From positions 1 through 11,746 of the forward strand of contig JAWLCO010000124.1 of assembly GCA_041687075.1 (NCBI GenBank): a stretch of DNA of 11,746 nucleotides. The letters run 5' to 3'. The stretch is from ZC4RG25 sp041687075 (GTDB lineage: Bacteria > Pseudomonadota > Alphaproteobacteria > Rhizobiales > Hyphomicrobiaceae). Below, one piece after another: positions 5,776 to 11,746 of this stretch. Each line of letters begins with the position of its first letter. Position 1 is the first letter of the stretch. A model generated the notes under the pieces. That model did not search any database and was not told the origin of the DNA. It saw only the letters and a program-made list of their open reading frames with translations. Both the position numbers and the translations under genes were made by a program.

Positions 5776-7745
5776 GCGGCCTCCGACGCGCGCGCTTCGG
5801 GCCGGATGATGTCCGGCGGCGTCGCTTCCGCGACGAGCGAGCGGATCGCCTCCGTCAGCGGCACCACGCGGCTCTGCTGGCTGCCGAGGCGGCGGATCGA
5901 GACCGTCCGCTCCTCGGCCTCGCGCTTCCCGACCACCAGCAGCACCGGCACCTTCGCAAGCGAGTGCTCGCGCACCTTGTAGGTGATCTTCTCATTGCGC
6001 AGGTCGGTTTCAGCGCGCAATCCCGCCGCCAGCAGCTCGCGCTGGACCTCAACGGCGTAGTCGTCGGCATCCGAGACGATCGTGCACACCGTTGCCTGAA
6101 CCGGCGCCAGCCACAGCGGCAGGTGGCCGGCATAGTTCTCCAGAACGATGCCGACGAAACGCTCCAGCGAGCCGAAGATGGCGCGGTGGATCATCACTGG
6201 CGTCCGCCGCTGGCCTTCCGCATCGATGTAGAACGCGCCGAACCGGCCCGGCAGGTTGAAGTCGACCTGCGTGGTGCCGCACTGCCAGTCGCGGCCGATC
6301 GCATCGCGCAGCACGTACTCGAACTTCGGCCCGTAGAACGCGCCCTCGCCCGGATTGATGCCGGTCTTCACCTTGCCGCCGGACTCGGCCGCGATGCGCT
6401 CTAGCACCTCCATCATTGCCTTTTCGGCCTGGTCCCACTGCTCGTCGGAGCCGACGCGCTTCTCGGGCCGGGTCGAGAGCTTCACCACGACCTGCTCGAA
6501 GCCGAAGTCGCGGTAGATGGCCATGATGAGGTCGTTGATCTTCAGGCACTCGTCCGCGATCTGCTCCTCGCTGCAGAAGACGTGCGCGTCGTCCTGTGTG
6601 AAGCCGCGCACGCGCAACAGGCCGTGCAGCGCGCCCGACGGCTCGTAGCGATGCACACATCCGAACTCCGAGAGCCGATACGGCAGCTCGCGATAAGACC
6701 GCAGCCCGTGCTTGAAGATCTGGATGTGCCCTGGGCAGTTCATCGGCTTGATCGCGAACTCACGCTCATCCTCCGTCTCGGTGGTGAACATGTTCTCGCG
6801 GAAGGTCTCCCAGTGGCCGGAGGTCTCCCACAGGGTCTTGTCGAGAATCTGCGGCGTGTTTACCTCGCGATAGCCGACGCCCCCCTGCCGGCGGCGCATG
6901 TAGTTCTCGAGCGTCTTGAACAGGGTCCAGCCCTTCGGATGCCAGAAGACCACTCCCGGACCTTCCTCCTGGAAGTGGAAGAGATCCATCTCGCGCCCCA
7001 GCCGGCGATGGTCGCGCTTCTCGGCTTCCTCGAGCTGCTTGAGGTAGGCTGCGAGATCCTGCTCGTTGGCCCAGGCGGTGCCGTAGATGCGTTGCAGCTG
7101 CGCCTTGCTCGAGTCGCCGCGCCAGTAGCTACCCGCGATCTTCTGCAGCTTGAACGCATTCCCGACCTGCCCCGTCGAGGCCATATGCGGGCCGCGGCAC
7201 AGGTCGAGCCACTCGCCTTGGCGGTAGATCTTGACGTCCTCGTTCTCCGGGATGGCGTCGACCAGCTCGACCTTGAACTCCTCGCCCTTCTCCCGGAAGA
7301 AGGACTTGGCCTTGTCGCGGGTCCAGACTTCTTTCACGAACGGCTCGTCGCGCTTGATGATCTCGCGCATCCGAGCTTCGATCTTCTGCAGATCTTCCGG
7401 GTGGAACGGCTCGTTGCGGAAGAAATCGTAATAGAAGCCGTTCTCGATCACCGGCCCGATGGTCACCTGCGTGCCCGGGAAGAGATCCTGCACGGCCTCG
7501 GCCATCACGTGCGCGGCATCGTGCCGGATCAGCTCCAGCGCTTCCGGGTCGTTGCGGGTTATAATCTTGATCTCGGCATCGGCCTCGATGGGATCGGCGA
7601 GGTCGGCGAGGCGGCCATTGATGGCCATCGCTACGGCCTTCTTCGCGAGCGACTTGGAGATCGTCTCGGCCAGCGCCTTGCCCGTGGTCCCTTTCGGGAA
7701 TGTCCGCTTCGCCCCATCCGGGAAGGTTAGTGTGATCTCGGCCAT
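5772..7745 (-). CDS. thrS: Threonyl-tRNA synthetase
   Basis: Class II synthetase charging tRNA(Thr). The 657-residue protein is complete, slightly longer than the 642 of E. coli. In order it has a TGS domain (about 1-62), the editing domain with the H75/H79 pair in HDAAH and C183/H187 in CRGPH, the catalytic core, and the anticodon-binding domain (from about 550). The core shows motif 2 around RYEPSGALHGLLRVRGF and motif 3 around RAIFGSLERF. The zinc ligands are C337 in NCPGH, H388 in DDAHVF and H520 in MIHRA. All editing and catalytic residues are present. The start at 7745 is supported by GAGGAGAT eight bases upstream. The stop overlaps the start of the following hydrolase gene. The upstream gap carries an inverted REP pair and a promoter candidate. 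Confidence 0.98.
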   Translation of the reverse strand: MAEITLTFPDGAKRTFPKGTTGKALAETISKSLAKKAVAMAINGRLADLADPIEADAEIKIITRNDPEALELIRHDAAHVMAEAVQDLFPGTQVTIGPVIENGFYYDFFRNEPFHPEDLQKIEARMREIIKRDEPFVKEVWTRDKAKSFFREKGEEFKVELVDAIPENEDVKIYRQGEWLDLCRGPHMASTGQVGNAFKLQKIAGSYWRGDSSKAQLQRIYGTAWANEQDLAAYLKQLEEAEKRDHRRLGREMDLFHFQEEGPGVVFWHPKGWTLFKTLENYMRRRQGGVGYREVNTPQILDKTLWETSGHWETFRENMFTTETEDEREFAIKPMNCPGHIQIFKHGLRSYRELPYRLSEFGCVHRYEPSGALHGLLRVRGFTQDDAHVFCSEEQIADECLKINDLIMAIYRDFGFEQVVVKLSTRPEKRVGSDEQWDQAEKAMMEVLERIAAESGGKVKTGINPGEGAFYGPKFEYVLRDAIGRDWQCGTTQVDFNLPGRFGAFYIDAEGQRRTPVMIHRAIFGSLERFVGIVLENYAGHLPLWLAPVQATVCTIVSDADDYAVEVQRELLAAGLRAETDLRNEKITYKVREHSLAKVPVLLVVGKREAEERTVSIRRLGSQQSRVVPLTEAIRSLVAEATPPDIIRPEARASEAA

Positions 7746-7810
7746 TGTTCGCGATCTCCTCTCACTCGCTGCATACCAAGCAGGTAAGACAAACCGGGCC
7801 GCACCAAGCC

Positions 7811-7920
7811 CCCTCTCCCCACGCGCGGGGAGAGGGCCGGGGTGAGGGGCCGCAGCGTAACGTGCTGCAAATTGCTGCCCCTCACCCTAACCCTCTCCCC
7901 ATTTCCAATGGGGAGAGGGG
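7811..7920. repeat. Inverted pair of REP elements (BIME-like), each with hairpin and G-run motif
   Basis: Copy 1: CCCTCTCCCC (7811-7820) pairs with GGGGAGAGGG (7827-7836) in a 10-bp stem, followed by GGGGTGAGGGG. Copy 2 is the reverse complement arrangement: CCCTCTCCCCATT (7891-7903) pairs with AATGGGGAGAGGG (7907-7919), a 13-bp stem with a 3-base loop, preceded by CCCCTCACCCTAA. Between the copies GGGTGAGGGGC (7840-7850) pairs with GCCCCTCACCC (7877-7887), and GCAGC (7852-7856) with GCTGC (7864-7868). The whole can fold as a cloverleaf. It sits about 65 bases upstream of thrS. This type of REP is common in alpha- and gammaproteobacterial genomes. Confidence 0.85.
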
Positions 7921-7981
7921 ACACTTGAACGTCCGTCTCGGCCGCTCAACATCCTCTCGCGCCGCGGCCCGGTGCGGCGCT

Positions 7982-8010
7982 GTTGCAGACAACTCGCGAG
8001 CGGATGTCAA
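7982..8010 (-). promoter_or_regulatory. Candidate promoter for thrS
   Basis: On the minus strand a consensus TTGACA (8005-8010) is followed after 17 bases by TGCAAC (7982-7987), a weak -10. It lies between the heptamer hairpin that ends yidD and the REP pair upstream of thrS, which would put the REP pair in the 5' leader of the thrS message. Support is the -35 box and spacing only. Confidence 0.35.
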
Positions 8011-8022
8011 GCGATTTCGGGA

Positions 8023-8097
8023 GCGAATGGCGAATTGCGAATGGCGAATAGCGAGATGTCCGAAACCCCTATTCGCTATTCGCTACTCACCATTCGC
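8023..8097. repeat. Inverted heptamer array forming an imperfect 28-bp hairpin
   Basis: The left arm has four 7-nt units: GCGAATG (8023-8029), GCGAATT (8030-8036), GCGAATG (8037-8043) and GCGAATA (8044-8050). The right arm has four complementary units: TATTCGC (8070-8076), TATTCGC (8077-8083), TACTCAC (8084-8090) and CATTCGC (8091-8097). Pairing is 24 of 28. The right arm overlaps the 3' end of yidD (minus strand), supplying its final codons and TAG stop. The units are the same as in the array at 2426-2453. Confidence 0.8.
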
Positions 8098-8451
8098 TTT
8101 CCCCCAATGCTGCGTCATGTGGCGGCCCGTCCAGCGGCCGTACCGCCATGGCGCGAGCGGATGGTGCTCATTGCAAATGTCGGGCACGGGATCGACGCCT
8201 GCTGTTCCGAGGCGGTGACAGCGGCACAGCCGCGAGGTCGTGAGCCAGAACCCGCGCCAGGGACCGTTCGTGTCGATGGCTTCGAGCGCATACTCCGAGC
8301 AGGTCGGCAGATGCCGGCAGTGCCAGCCGACGAACGGCTTCAGCGTCCAGCGGTAGATATGGATGGGCAGCTTCAGCGCGGCGCCAAGCAGGCCTCGCGC
8401 GGGCTCCCGCTCCCGATCCACCGGCGCGCCCGTATCAGTCCTGGAGCTCAA
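8083..8451 (-). CDS. yidD: Membrane protein insertion efficiency factor YidD
   Basis: YidD is a small protein associated with the inner face of the membrane that helps YidC and Sec insert membrane proteins. The core is clear: an amphipathic helix region LLGAALKLPIHIYRWTLKPF (21-40), the motif CRHLPTCSEYALEAI (45-59), and RLCRCHRLGTAGVDPVP (74-90). The C-terminal tail beyond residue 90 is longer than in the shortest family members. The frame opens at 8463, and the best start is TTG at 8451 (122 residues). GTG at 8421 (residue 11) is an alternative that still keeps the core; no clear ribosome site decides between them. The last six residues and the TAG stop are encoded by units of the heptamer repeat, so the original 3' end may have been replaced. 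Confidence 0.88.
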   Translation of the reverse strand: MSSRTDTGAPVDREREPARGLLGAALKLPIHIYRWTLKPFVGWHCRHLPTCSEYALEAIDTNGPWRGFWLTTSRLCRCHRLGTAGVDPVPDICNEHHPLAPWRYGRWTGRHMTQHWGKANGE

Positions 8452-8517
8452 TCTATCCCACTCTCAACGCCATCGCGGGCCTTGTGAAAAGCCGCCAAAG
8501 CCAGCGGCTAGTTGGAC

Positions 8518-8536
8518 CCCGGCGGCGAGCGCCGGG
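8518..8536. repeat. Short REP-like hairpin
   Basis: CCCGGCG (8518-8524) pairs with CGCCGGG (8530-8536) around a five-base loop, followed by ATGACGGC. With the flanking GGACCCCGG and GGGATGACGG it resembles the widespread proteobacterial CCCGGC...GCCGGG intergenic repeat. It lies in the 98-base gap between the scaffold gene and yidD, where it could act as a weak terminator or RNA stabiliser on the minus strand. Confidence 0.55.
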
Positions 8537-8549
8537 ATGACGGCTTCGA

Positions 8550-9020
8550 TTACTGCGCCGCCGCGACTTGCTCCGCACCCGACCGCCGCGCTTCGATCTC
8601 GTCCAGCGCCCGCTCGACCGCATCGAACACGAGCAACGTCGACGCATGCCGCGCCTTGTAGTCCCTGACCGGCTCGAGCATGCCGAGGTCGGCCCAGCGG
8701 CCCGACGGCGGTGCACCGTTCTCCTTCAGCATCCGCCGCATCGTCCGGCCCACCTCGCGCAGCTCCTGGGCCGATGACCCGATGATCTCGCGCCCGACGA
8801 CAGACGCGGCCGCCTGCCCCAACAGGCAGGCCTTCACCGTCTGCCCGAAATCGCTGACCCGGCCGGCCGCATCGAGCGCCAAGTCGACCGTCACCGTCGA
8901 GCCACACAGCTTCGAGTGCGCCGTCGCCGTTGCATCAGGATCGGCCAGCCTGCGCTGGCGCGGAATCTCGGCGGCGAGCTCGAAAATCCGCGTGTTGTAC
9001 ATATCGTCCAGGCCCGCCAT
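8550..9020 (-). CDS. NifU/IscU-like Fe-S cluster assembly scaffold protein lacking the third cysteine
   Basis: A 156-residue protein of the IscU/SufU/NifU N-terminal fold, which assembles iron-sulfur clusters on three cysteines in classical members. Here C39 (SKLCGSTVTVDL) and C65 (TVKACLLGQAAAS) match the first two ligands. The third position reads RHAST (H125, A126) where IscU has HCS, so the third Cys is Ala while the adjacent His is kept. The usual Asp after the first Cys-Gly is Ser41. From memory, this two-cysteine form is common next to yidD and thrS in alphaproteobacteria, so it is probably a subfamily trait, not decay. The start at 9020 has GGAG six bases upstream; ATG at 9002 (MYNTRIF) is an alternative. 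A longer frame from 9194 crosses the divergent promoter and is rejected. Confidence 0.88.
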   Translation of the reverse strand: MAGLDDMYNTRIFELAAEIPRQRRLADPDATATAHSKLCGSTVTVDLALDAAGRVSDFGQTVKACLLGQAAASVVGREIIGSSAQELREVGRTMRRMLKENGAPPSGRWADLGMLEPVRDYKARHASTLLVFDAVERALDEIEARRSGAEQVAAAQ

Positions 9021-9082
9021 CCCCTGCTCCGTCCAGCCTCGCCTCGTCAATGGGCCGCGGGCGACCCTCCGGCGCGGTTCCC

Positions 9083-9111
9083 TTGCGGCAGCCAACCCTA
9101 CACTATATAGC
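9083..9111 (+). promoter_or_regulatory. Candidate promoter for folE
   Basis: TTGCGG (9083-9088), 17-base spacer, TATAGC (9106-9111), within an AT-rich patch CACTATATAG that stands out in the GC-rich divergent gap between the scaffold gene and folE. The AT-rich patch may also serve the opposite strand, but no good -35 is seen there. Confidence 0.4.
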
Positions 9112-9199
9112 GAGCTAGAGCTGCAGTGCGAGGGCCAATGCGTGGCAAGGCGCGCGTCTGTTCCGCTCCTTGAGTTCATTTCACATCGGAACACGGCCA

Positions 9200-9829
9200 G
9201 TGACCAACATCTCCACAGCGCAATTCAAGAGCAAGACGTCACAGCCCCGCAGGCCCACTCAGGAGGAGGCGGAGGAGGCTGTTCGCACGCTTATCGAGTG
9301 GGCGGGCGACGACCCTGGTCGCGAAGGCCTGAAAGAAACGCCGCGCCGGGTTGCGGAGGCGTATCAGGAATACTTCCGCGGCTACGGCGAGGACCCGATC
9401 GCCATGCTGCAGGAGCCGACGTTCGAGGACGTCGGCGGATATGACGATCTCGTCATGCTGCGCGACATCCGCGTCGAGAGCCATTGCGAGCACCACATCG
9501 CGCCCTTCATCGGCGTTGCGCATGTGGCCTATCTGCCGAACGGCAAGATTGCCGGGCTGTCCAAGCTCGCCCGCGTGGTGGAGGCCTATGCCAAGCGGCT
9601 GCAGACGCAGGAAACGTTGAGCGCCCAGATCGCCGATGCCATCAACGAGGCGCTGGCCCCGCGCGGCGTGGCCGTGATGATCGAAGCCGAGCACCAGTGC
9701 ATGACCATGCGCGGCGTCCATCAGCCGGGCGTCGCCGCCGTGACGACCCGCTTCATCGGCGCCTTCGCAACCGACGCAGCATTGCGCGATCGCTTTCTGA
9801 TGCTCGCCAATGCGGATCGGCGGCGTTGA
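9200..9829 (+). CDS. folE: GTP cyclohydrolase I (FolE)
   Basis: FolE converts GTP to 7,8-dihydroneopterin triphosphate, the first step of folate synthesis, and the same product feeds queuosine synthesis through QueD. From a GTG at 9200 the protein has 209 residues. Zinc ligands are C96 and H99 in ESHCEHHIAPF and C167 in EAEHQCMTMRG; H98 is the catalytic His. GLKETPRRVAEAY, GKIAGLSKLARVVEAYAKRLQ and the TTRFIGAF end are all typical. The open frame extends to a TTG at 9170, but neither start has a strong ribosome site. GTG is preferred for length and a GGA ten bases upstream, so the N-terminus is uncertain by ten residues. An octamer repeat begins directly after the stop. hisI follows 150 bases on. 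Confidence 0.95.
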   Translation: MTNISTAQFKSKTSQPRRPTQEEAEEAVRTLIEWAGDDPGREGLKETPRRVAEAYQEYFRGYGEDPIAMLQEPTFEDVGGYDDLVMLRDIRVESHCEHHIAPFIGVAHVAYLPNGKIAGLSKLARVVEAYAKRLQTQETLSAQIADAINEALAPRGVAVMIEAEHQCMTMRGVHQPGVAAVTTRFIGAFATDAALRDRFLMLANADRRR

Positions 9830-9832
9830 GCA

Positions 9833-9966
9833 GTGAAGTTGTGAAATGGGTTGTGACGTCGTGAAATCGTGAAGTGGTGAGATCGTGATGTCCCGGTCCC
9901 GCCCGCTCGCACGAACAGCCATTCACGACTTCACGACTTGGCGACTTCACGATTTCACGAATTGCA
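9833..9966. repeat. Inverted octamer array (GTGAARTC family) filling the folE-hisI gap
   Basis: The left arm runs GTGAAGTT (9833-9840), GTGAAATG (9841-9848), a GGTT interruption, then GTGACGTC, GTGAAATC, GTGAAGTG, GTGAGATC and GTGATGTC to 9892. After a 30-base centre the units return inverted: CATTCAC (9920-9926), GACTTCAC, GACTTGGC, GACTTCAC and GATTTCAC to 9958, then a worn GAATTGCA. Pairing 9861-9892 with 9927-9958 gives about 26 of 32 matches. The array starts 3 bases after the folE stop and ends 14-22 bases before hisI. Confidence 0.8.
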
Positions 9967-9979
9967 CCTCGAGCCAGCC

Positions 9980-10420
9980 ATGCCCGCGCCCTGCCCTACT
10001 CCCTTCGCCCCCCGCGGTACGACCGAGCAAATCGAGCACGGGGACGTGTTCCAGCCGAAGTTCGGGGCGGATGGGCTGATCCCGGCGATTGTCACCGATG
10101 CGGAAACGGGCGACGTGCTGATGTTCGCCTGGATGAACGCCGAAGCGCTGGCGCTCACCGTCGAGACGGGGCTGGCGCACTTCTGGACACGCTCTCGGCA
10201 GCGGATCTGGAAGAAGGGCGAGGAGAGCGGGAACCTTCTCCGCATCCGCGAAATCCGTACGGACTGCGACCAGGACGTGCTGTGGCTGCGAGTCCACATC
10301 GAGGGCGACGGTGCCGCCTGCCACACGGGCGCGCGGTCCTGCTTCTACCGGGCCTTGTCTCGGCAGCGCACGGACGATGGCGCCGTGCGGCTCGTGCCCG
10401 CCGCTTTGCCTGAAGGTTAG
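9980..10420 (+). CDS. hisI: Phosphoribosyl-AMP cyclohydrolase HisI
   Basis: HisI opens the adenine ring of phosphoribosyl-AMP in the third step of histidine synthesis. The 146-residue protein is the stand-alone cyclohydrolase without a HisE domain. It shows RSRQRIWKKGEESGN (71-85), the magnesium-site DCDQD (95-99), and the zinc cysteines C96, C114 and C121 in ACHTGARSCFY. The ATG at 9980 is chosen because the sequence from there has the usual variable start. An in-frame ATG at 9938 lies inside the octamer repeat and would add 14 repeat-derived residues. No good Shine-Dalgarno precedes either one. The gene lies apart from other his genes, next to folE and the phospholipase gene. Confidence 0.95.
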   Translation: MPAPCPTPFAPRGTTEQIEHGDVFQPKFGADGLIPAIVTDAETGDVLMFAWMNAEALALTVETGLAHFWTRSRQRIWKKGEESGNLLRIREIRTDCDQDVLWLRVHIEGDGAACHTGARSCFYRALSRQRTDDGAVRLVPAALPEG

Positions 10421-10490
10421 GCTTAGCCGAAATCCCCACCTTCTGCGTTGTTGATAAGCGGACCCTCCGGCGTGGGCTGTAGGGCCCGGT

Positions 10491-10507
10491 TAATCCCGCG
10501 CGGGTTA
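10491..10507. repeat. Small palindrome upstream of the phospholipase gene
   Basis: CCCGCGCGGG (10495-10504) is a perfect 10-base palindrome inside TTAATCCCGCGCGGGTTAG, in the 200-base gap after hisI. The TTAAYCCCG...CGGGTTAG flanks recall a common alphaproteobacterial intergenic repeat. Nothing else clear lies in this gap apart from the ribosome site of the next gene. Confidence 0.4.
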
Positions 10508-10620
10508 GCATGCCATGAGCGACTCTCAACCAGAGGTGGCGTTTCAGGCATCTCGTCCGGGGTTAAGATGCAGATGGAACGCGACCCACCCCACAGGGGC
10601 GAAATGGCGGAGGTTGAGCC

Positions 10621-11595
10621 ATGACGAAGGTGAAGATCGGCCTGGCATTGGGGTGTGGCGCGGCGCGGGGCTGGGCGCACATCGGCGTGCTGCGCGGGCT
10701 GCTCGAGGCTGGCATCGTGCCGGACATCATCGCCGGGACCTCCATCGGCGCGGTTGTCGGCGGATGCTATGCGGCGGGGCGGCTCGACGAGGTCGAGGAG
10801 TTCGCCCGCAGCCTGACGCGCCGCCGGGTGTTCGGCTATCTCGATTTCAACATGACCGGCTCGGGCCTCATCACGGGGCAGCGGCTGCGGGACCGGCTGA
10901 TCAATCATCTGGGTGACACCACCATCGAGAGCCTGGAGCCGCAGTTCACCGCGGTGGCGACGGAGATCGGCACGGGGCATGAGATCTGGCTCTCCCGCGG
11001 CAGGCTGGTCGATGCCATCCGCGCCTCGTACGCGCTCCCCGGCATCTTCAAGCCGGTGAACGTCGGCGGGCGGTGGCTGTTCGACGGGGCGCTGGTGAAT
11101 CCGGTGCCCGTCTCCGTGTGTCGTGCGCTCGGCGCCCGCTATGTCATCGCGGTCAACCTCAATGCCGACATGTGCGGCCGCGGCACGGTGGTGCCCTTCC
11201 TGGAGGCGGGCACGCAGGACACGCTGCTCATCGAGGCCAACGGGGTGCCGAAAAAGAACGGCCGCTCGGCGATGAAGCTGTTGCGGCGCCAGTTCTTCGG
11301 CCCGGACGAGACCGCGCCCGGCATTTCCACCGTCGTCATGGATGCCTTCAACATCGTGCAGGACCGCATCGCCCGCTCGCGGCTGGCCGGCGATCCGCCC
11401 GACTTCATGATCCAACCGCGCCTCGCCGGCATCGGCCCCTTCGACTTCCACCGCGCCACCGACCTCATCGACCGCGGCCTCGCCGCCGCCCATCGCGAGG
11501 TGGAGGACATCGCCCGGGAAATCGAGGTCAGGCGGATGTTCGAGCCGCGCGTCGAGCAGGACGCGGCGGCGGGGGTGGAAGTGGGGCACGAGTAA
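10621..11595 (+). CDS. Patatin-like phospholipase family protein (RssA/NTE type)
   Basis: A 324-residue serine hydrolase of the bacterial patatin family, expected to cleave acyl esters of phospholipids; the substrate is not known. The oxyanion loop is GCGAARG (11-17), with Cys in place of the middle Gly of the usual GGGxRG. The nucleophile is S41 in GTSIG (39-43). The dyad Asp is D155 in FDGALVNPVPV. No signal peptide is present, so it is likely cytosolic or membrane-peripheral, like E. coli RssA. The C-terminal part (about 240-324) is charged and family-variable. The ATG has GGAGGTT five bases upstream, the strongest ribosome site in this region. The gene follows hisI by 200 bases. The long antisense frame across it is a shadow. 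Confidence 0.93.
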   Translation: MTKVKIGLALGCGAARGWAHIGVLRGLLEAGIVPDIIAGTSIGAVVGGCYAAGRLDEVEEFARSLTRRRVFGYLDFNMTGSGLITGQRLRDRLINHLGDTTIESLEPQFTAVATEIGTGHEIWLSRGRLVDAIRASYALPGIFKPVNVGGRWLFDGALVNPVPVSVCRALGARYVIAVNLNADMCGRGTVVPFLEAGTQDTLLIEANGVPKKNGRSAMKLLRRQFFGPDETAPGISTVVMDAFNIVQDRIARSRLAGDPPDFMIQPRLAGIGPFDFHRATDLIDRGLAAAHREVEDIAREIEVRRMFEPRVEQDAAAGVEVGHE

Positions 11596-11618
11596 GAGGC
11601 ATCGGCCCACAGAAATTT

Positions 11619-11654
11619 CCCCTCCCCCTTGCGGGGAGGGGTTAGGGGTGGGGG
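11619..11654. repeat. REP element with hairpin and four-G-run motif
   Basis: CCCCTCCCC (11619-11627) pairs with GGGGAGGGG (11633-11641) around a five-base loop; TTAGGGGTGGGGG follows to 11654. This is a third copy of the family seen at 7811-7920, here 24 bases after the phospholipase stop, where it may protect or end that transcript. Confidence 0.7.
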
Positions 11655-11690
11655 TGGCCATGCGCCGACGGCTCGTCCGCTGCCCCACCC

Positions 11691-11712
11691 CACCCGCGCG
11701 CCACCCGCGCGC
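11691..11712 (+). repeat. Tandem 11-mer, two copies
   Basis: CACCCGCGCGC occurs twice back to back (11691-11701 and 11702-11712) in the very C-rich stretch that closes the window. No gene is visible after 11595. Confidence 0.55.
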
Positions 11713-11746
11713 CCCCCACCCCCTGGCGGGCTATGGGGTAGGGTAC

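Noticed and set aside
6582..7730. Long open frame (382 codons) on the plus strand opposite thrS
   Set aside because: It is the mirror of a clearly real, highly conserved synthetase; it is rich in Leu, Arg, Glu and His with no recognisable domain, as expected of a high-GC antisense shadow.
7922..8010. GTTCAAG-containing stretch upstream of thrS considered as a tRNA or T-box leader
   Set aside because: No acceptor stem, D arm or anticodon arm can be fitted, and no T-box sequence or antiterminator fold is visible.
8550..9194. Longer form of the Fe-S scaffold starting at 9194
   Set aside because: The extra 58 residues are Arg/Ser-rich low-complexity sequence crossing the divergent promoter and the folE start region; the 9020 ATG has a ribosome site and fits the family.
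9833..9966. Repeats considered as a CRISPR array
   Set aside because: Units are only 7-8 nt, directly abutting, without spacers, and they invert; no cas genes are present.
10423..11688. Minus-strand open frame (421 codons) opposite the phospholipase gene
   Set aside because: The plus-strand gene has a strong ribosome site and all patatin motifs; the antisense product is rich in His, Arg and Asp without a domain and runs through the REP element.

Overview
The window looks like a chromosomal segment of a GC-rich alphaproteobacterium, most likely a member of the Hyphomicrobiales. The evidence is the high GC content, the sequence character of the proteins (QueC with a 4-Cys zinc tail, unimodular QueF, a two-cysteine Fe-S scaffold next to yidD and thrS, folE-hisI-patatin in a row), and several families of small intergenic palindromes typical of that group. 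The genus cannot be fixed from this sequence alone. Nothing points to a prophage, plasmid or transposon: no transposase, integrase, tRNA or rRNA gene is visible.

Layout. At the left edge is the 5' part of enolase (eno, minus strand, running off the window). Divergent from it is a plus-strand run: a GFA/CENP-V-type zinc protein (1132-1491), queC (1496-2191) and a small conserved-looking unknown protein (2161-2418). After a gap with a heptamer repeat comes an unrecognised 259-residue protein (2646-3425). A gap with a REP palindrome follows, then a second plus-strand run: a VUT/YhhQ-type membrane transporter (3782-4351), queF (4362-4823) and an EmrE-type SMR exporter (4842-5174). QueC makes preQ0, QueF reduces it to preQ1, and the transporter probably moves a queuosine precursor. 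The region is therefore a queuosine tRNA-modification locus split in two by the unrecognised gene.

The middle is a minus-strand series read right to left: Fe-S scaffold (9020-8550), yidD (8451-8083), thrS (7745-5772) and an isochorismatase-like hydrolase (5775-5212) that overlaps the thrS stop by 4 nt. It converges on the SMR gene at a short candidate terminator. To the right, divergent from the scaffold gene, come folE (9200-9829), hisI (9980-10420) and a patatin-like phospholipase (10621-11595). All are housekeeping or accessory metabolic genes.

The most unusual content is in the gaps. Two kinds of degenerate short-unit arrays occur, one of 7-nt units (GCGAATR-like, at 2426-2453 and 8023-8097) and one of 8-nt units (GTGAARTC-like, at 9833-9966). 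At two sites the array runs in one direction, then inverts, so that it can fold into a long imperfect hairpin. All three sites lie at the 3' end of a gene, and one supplies the stop codon and last residues of yidD. Separately, a pyrimidine/purine-skewed REP family occurs as an inverted pair (7811-7920) and a single copy (11619-11654). Each copy combines a hairpin with a four-G-run motif that could form a G-quadruplex. No complete new system (defence island, novel operon) is evident. The repeats, the unrecognised 2646-3425 gene and the scaffold lacking its third cysteine are the items best worth follow-up.
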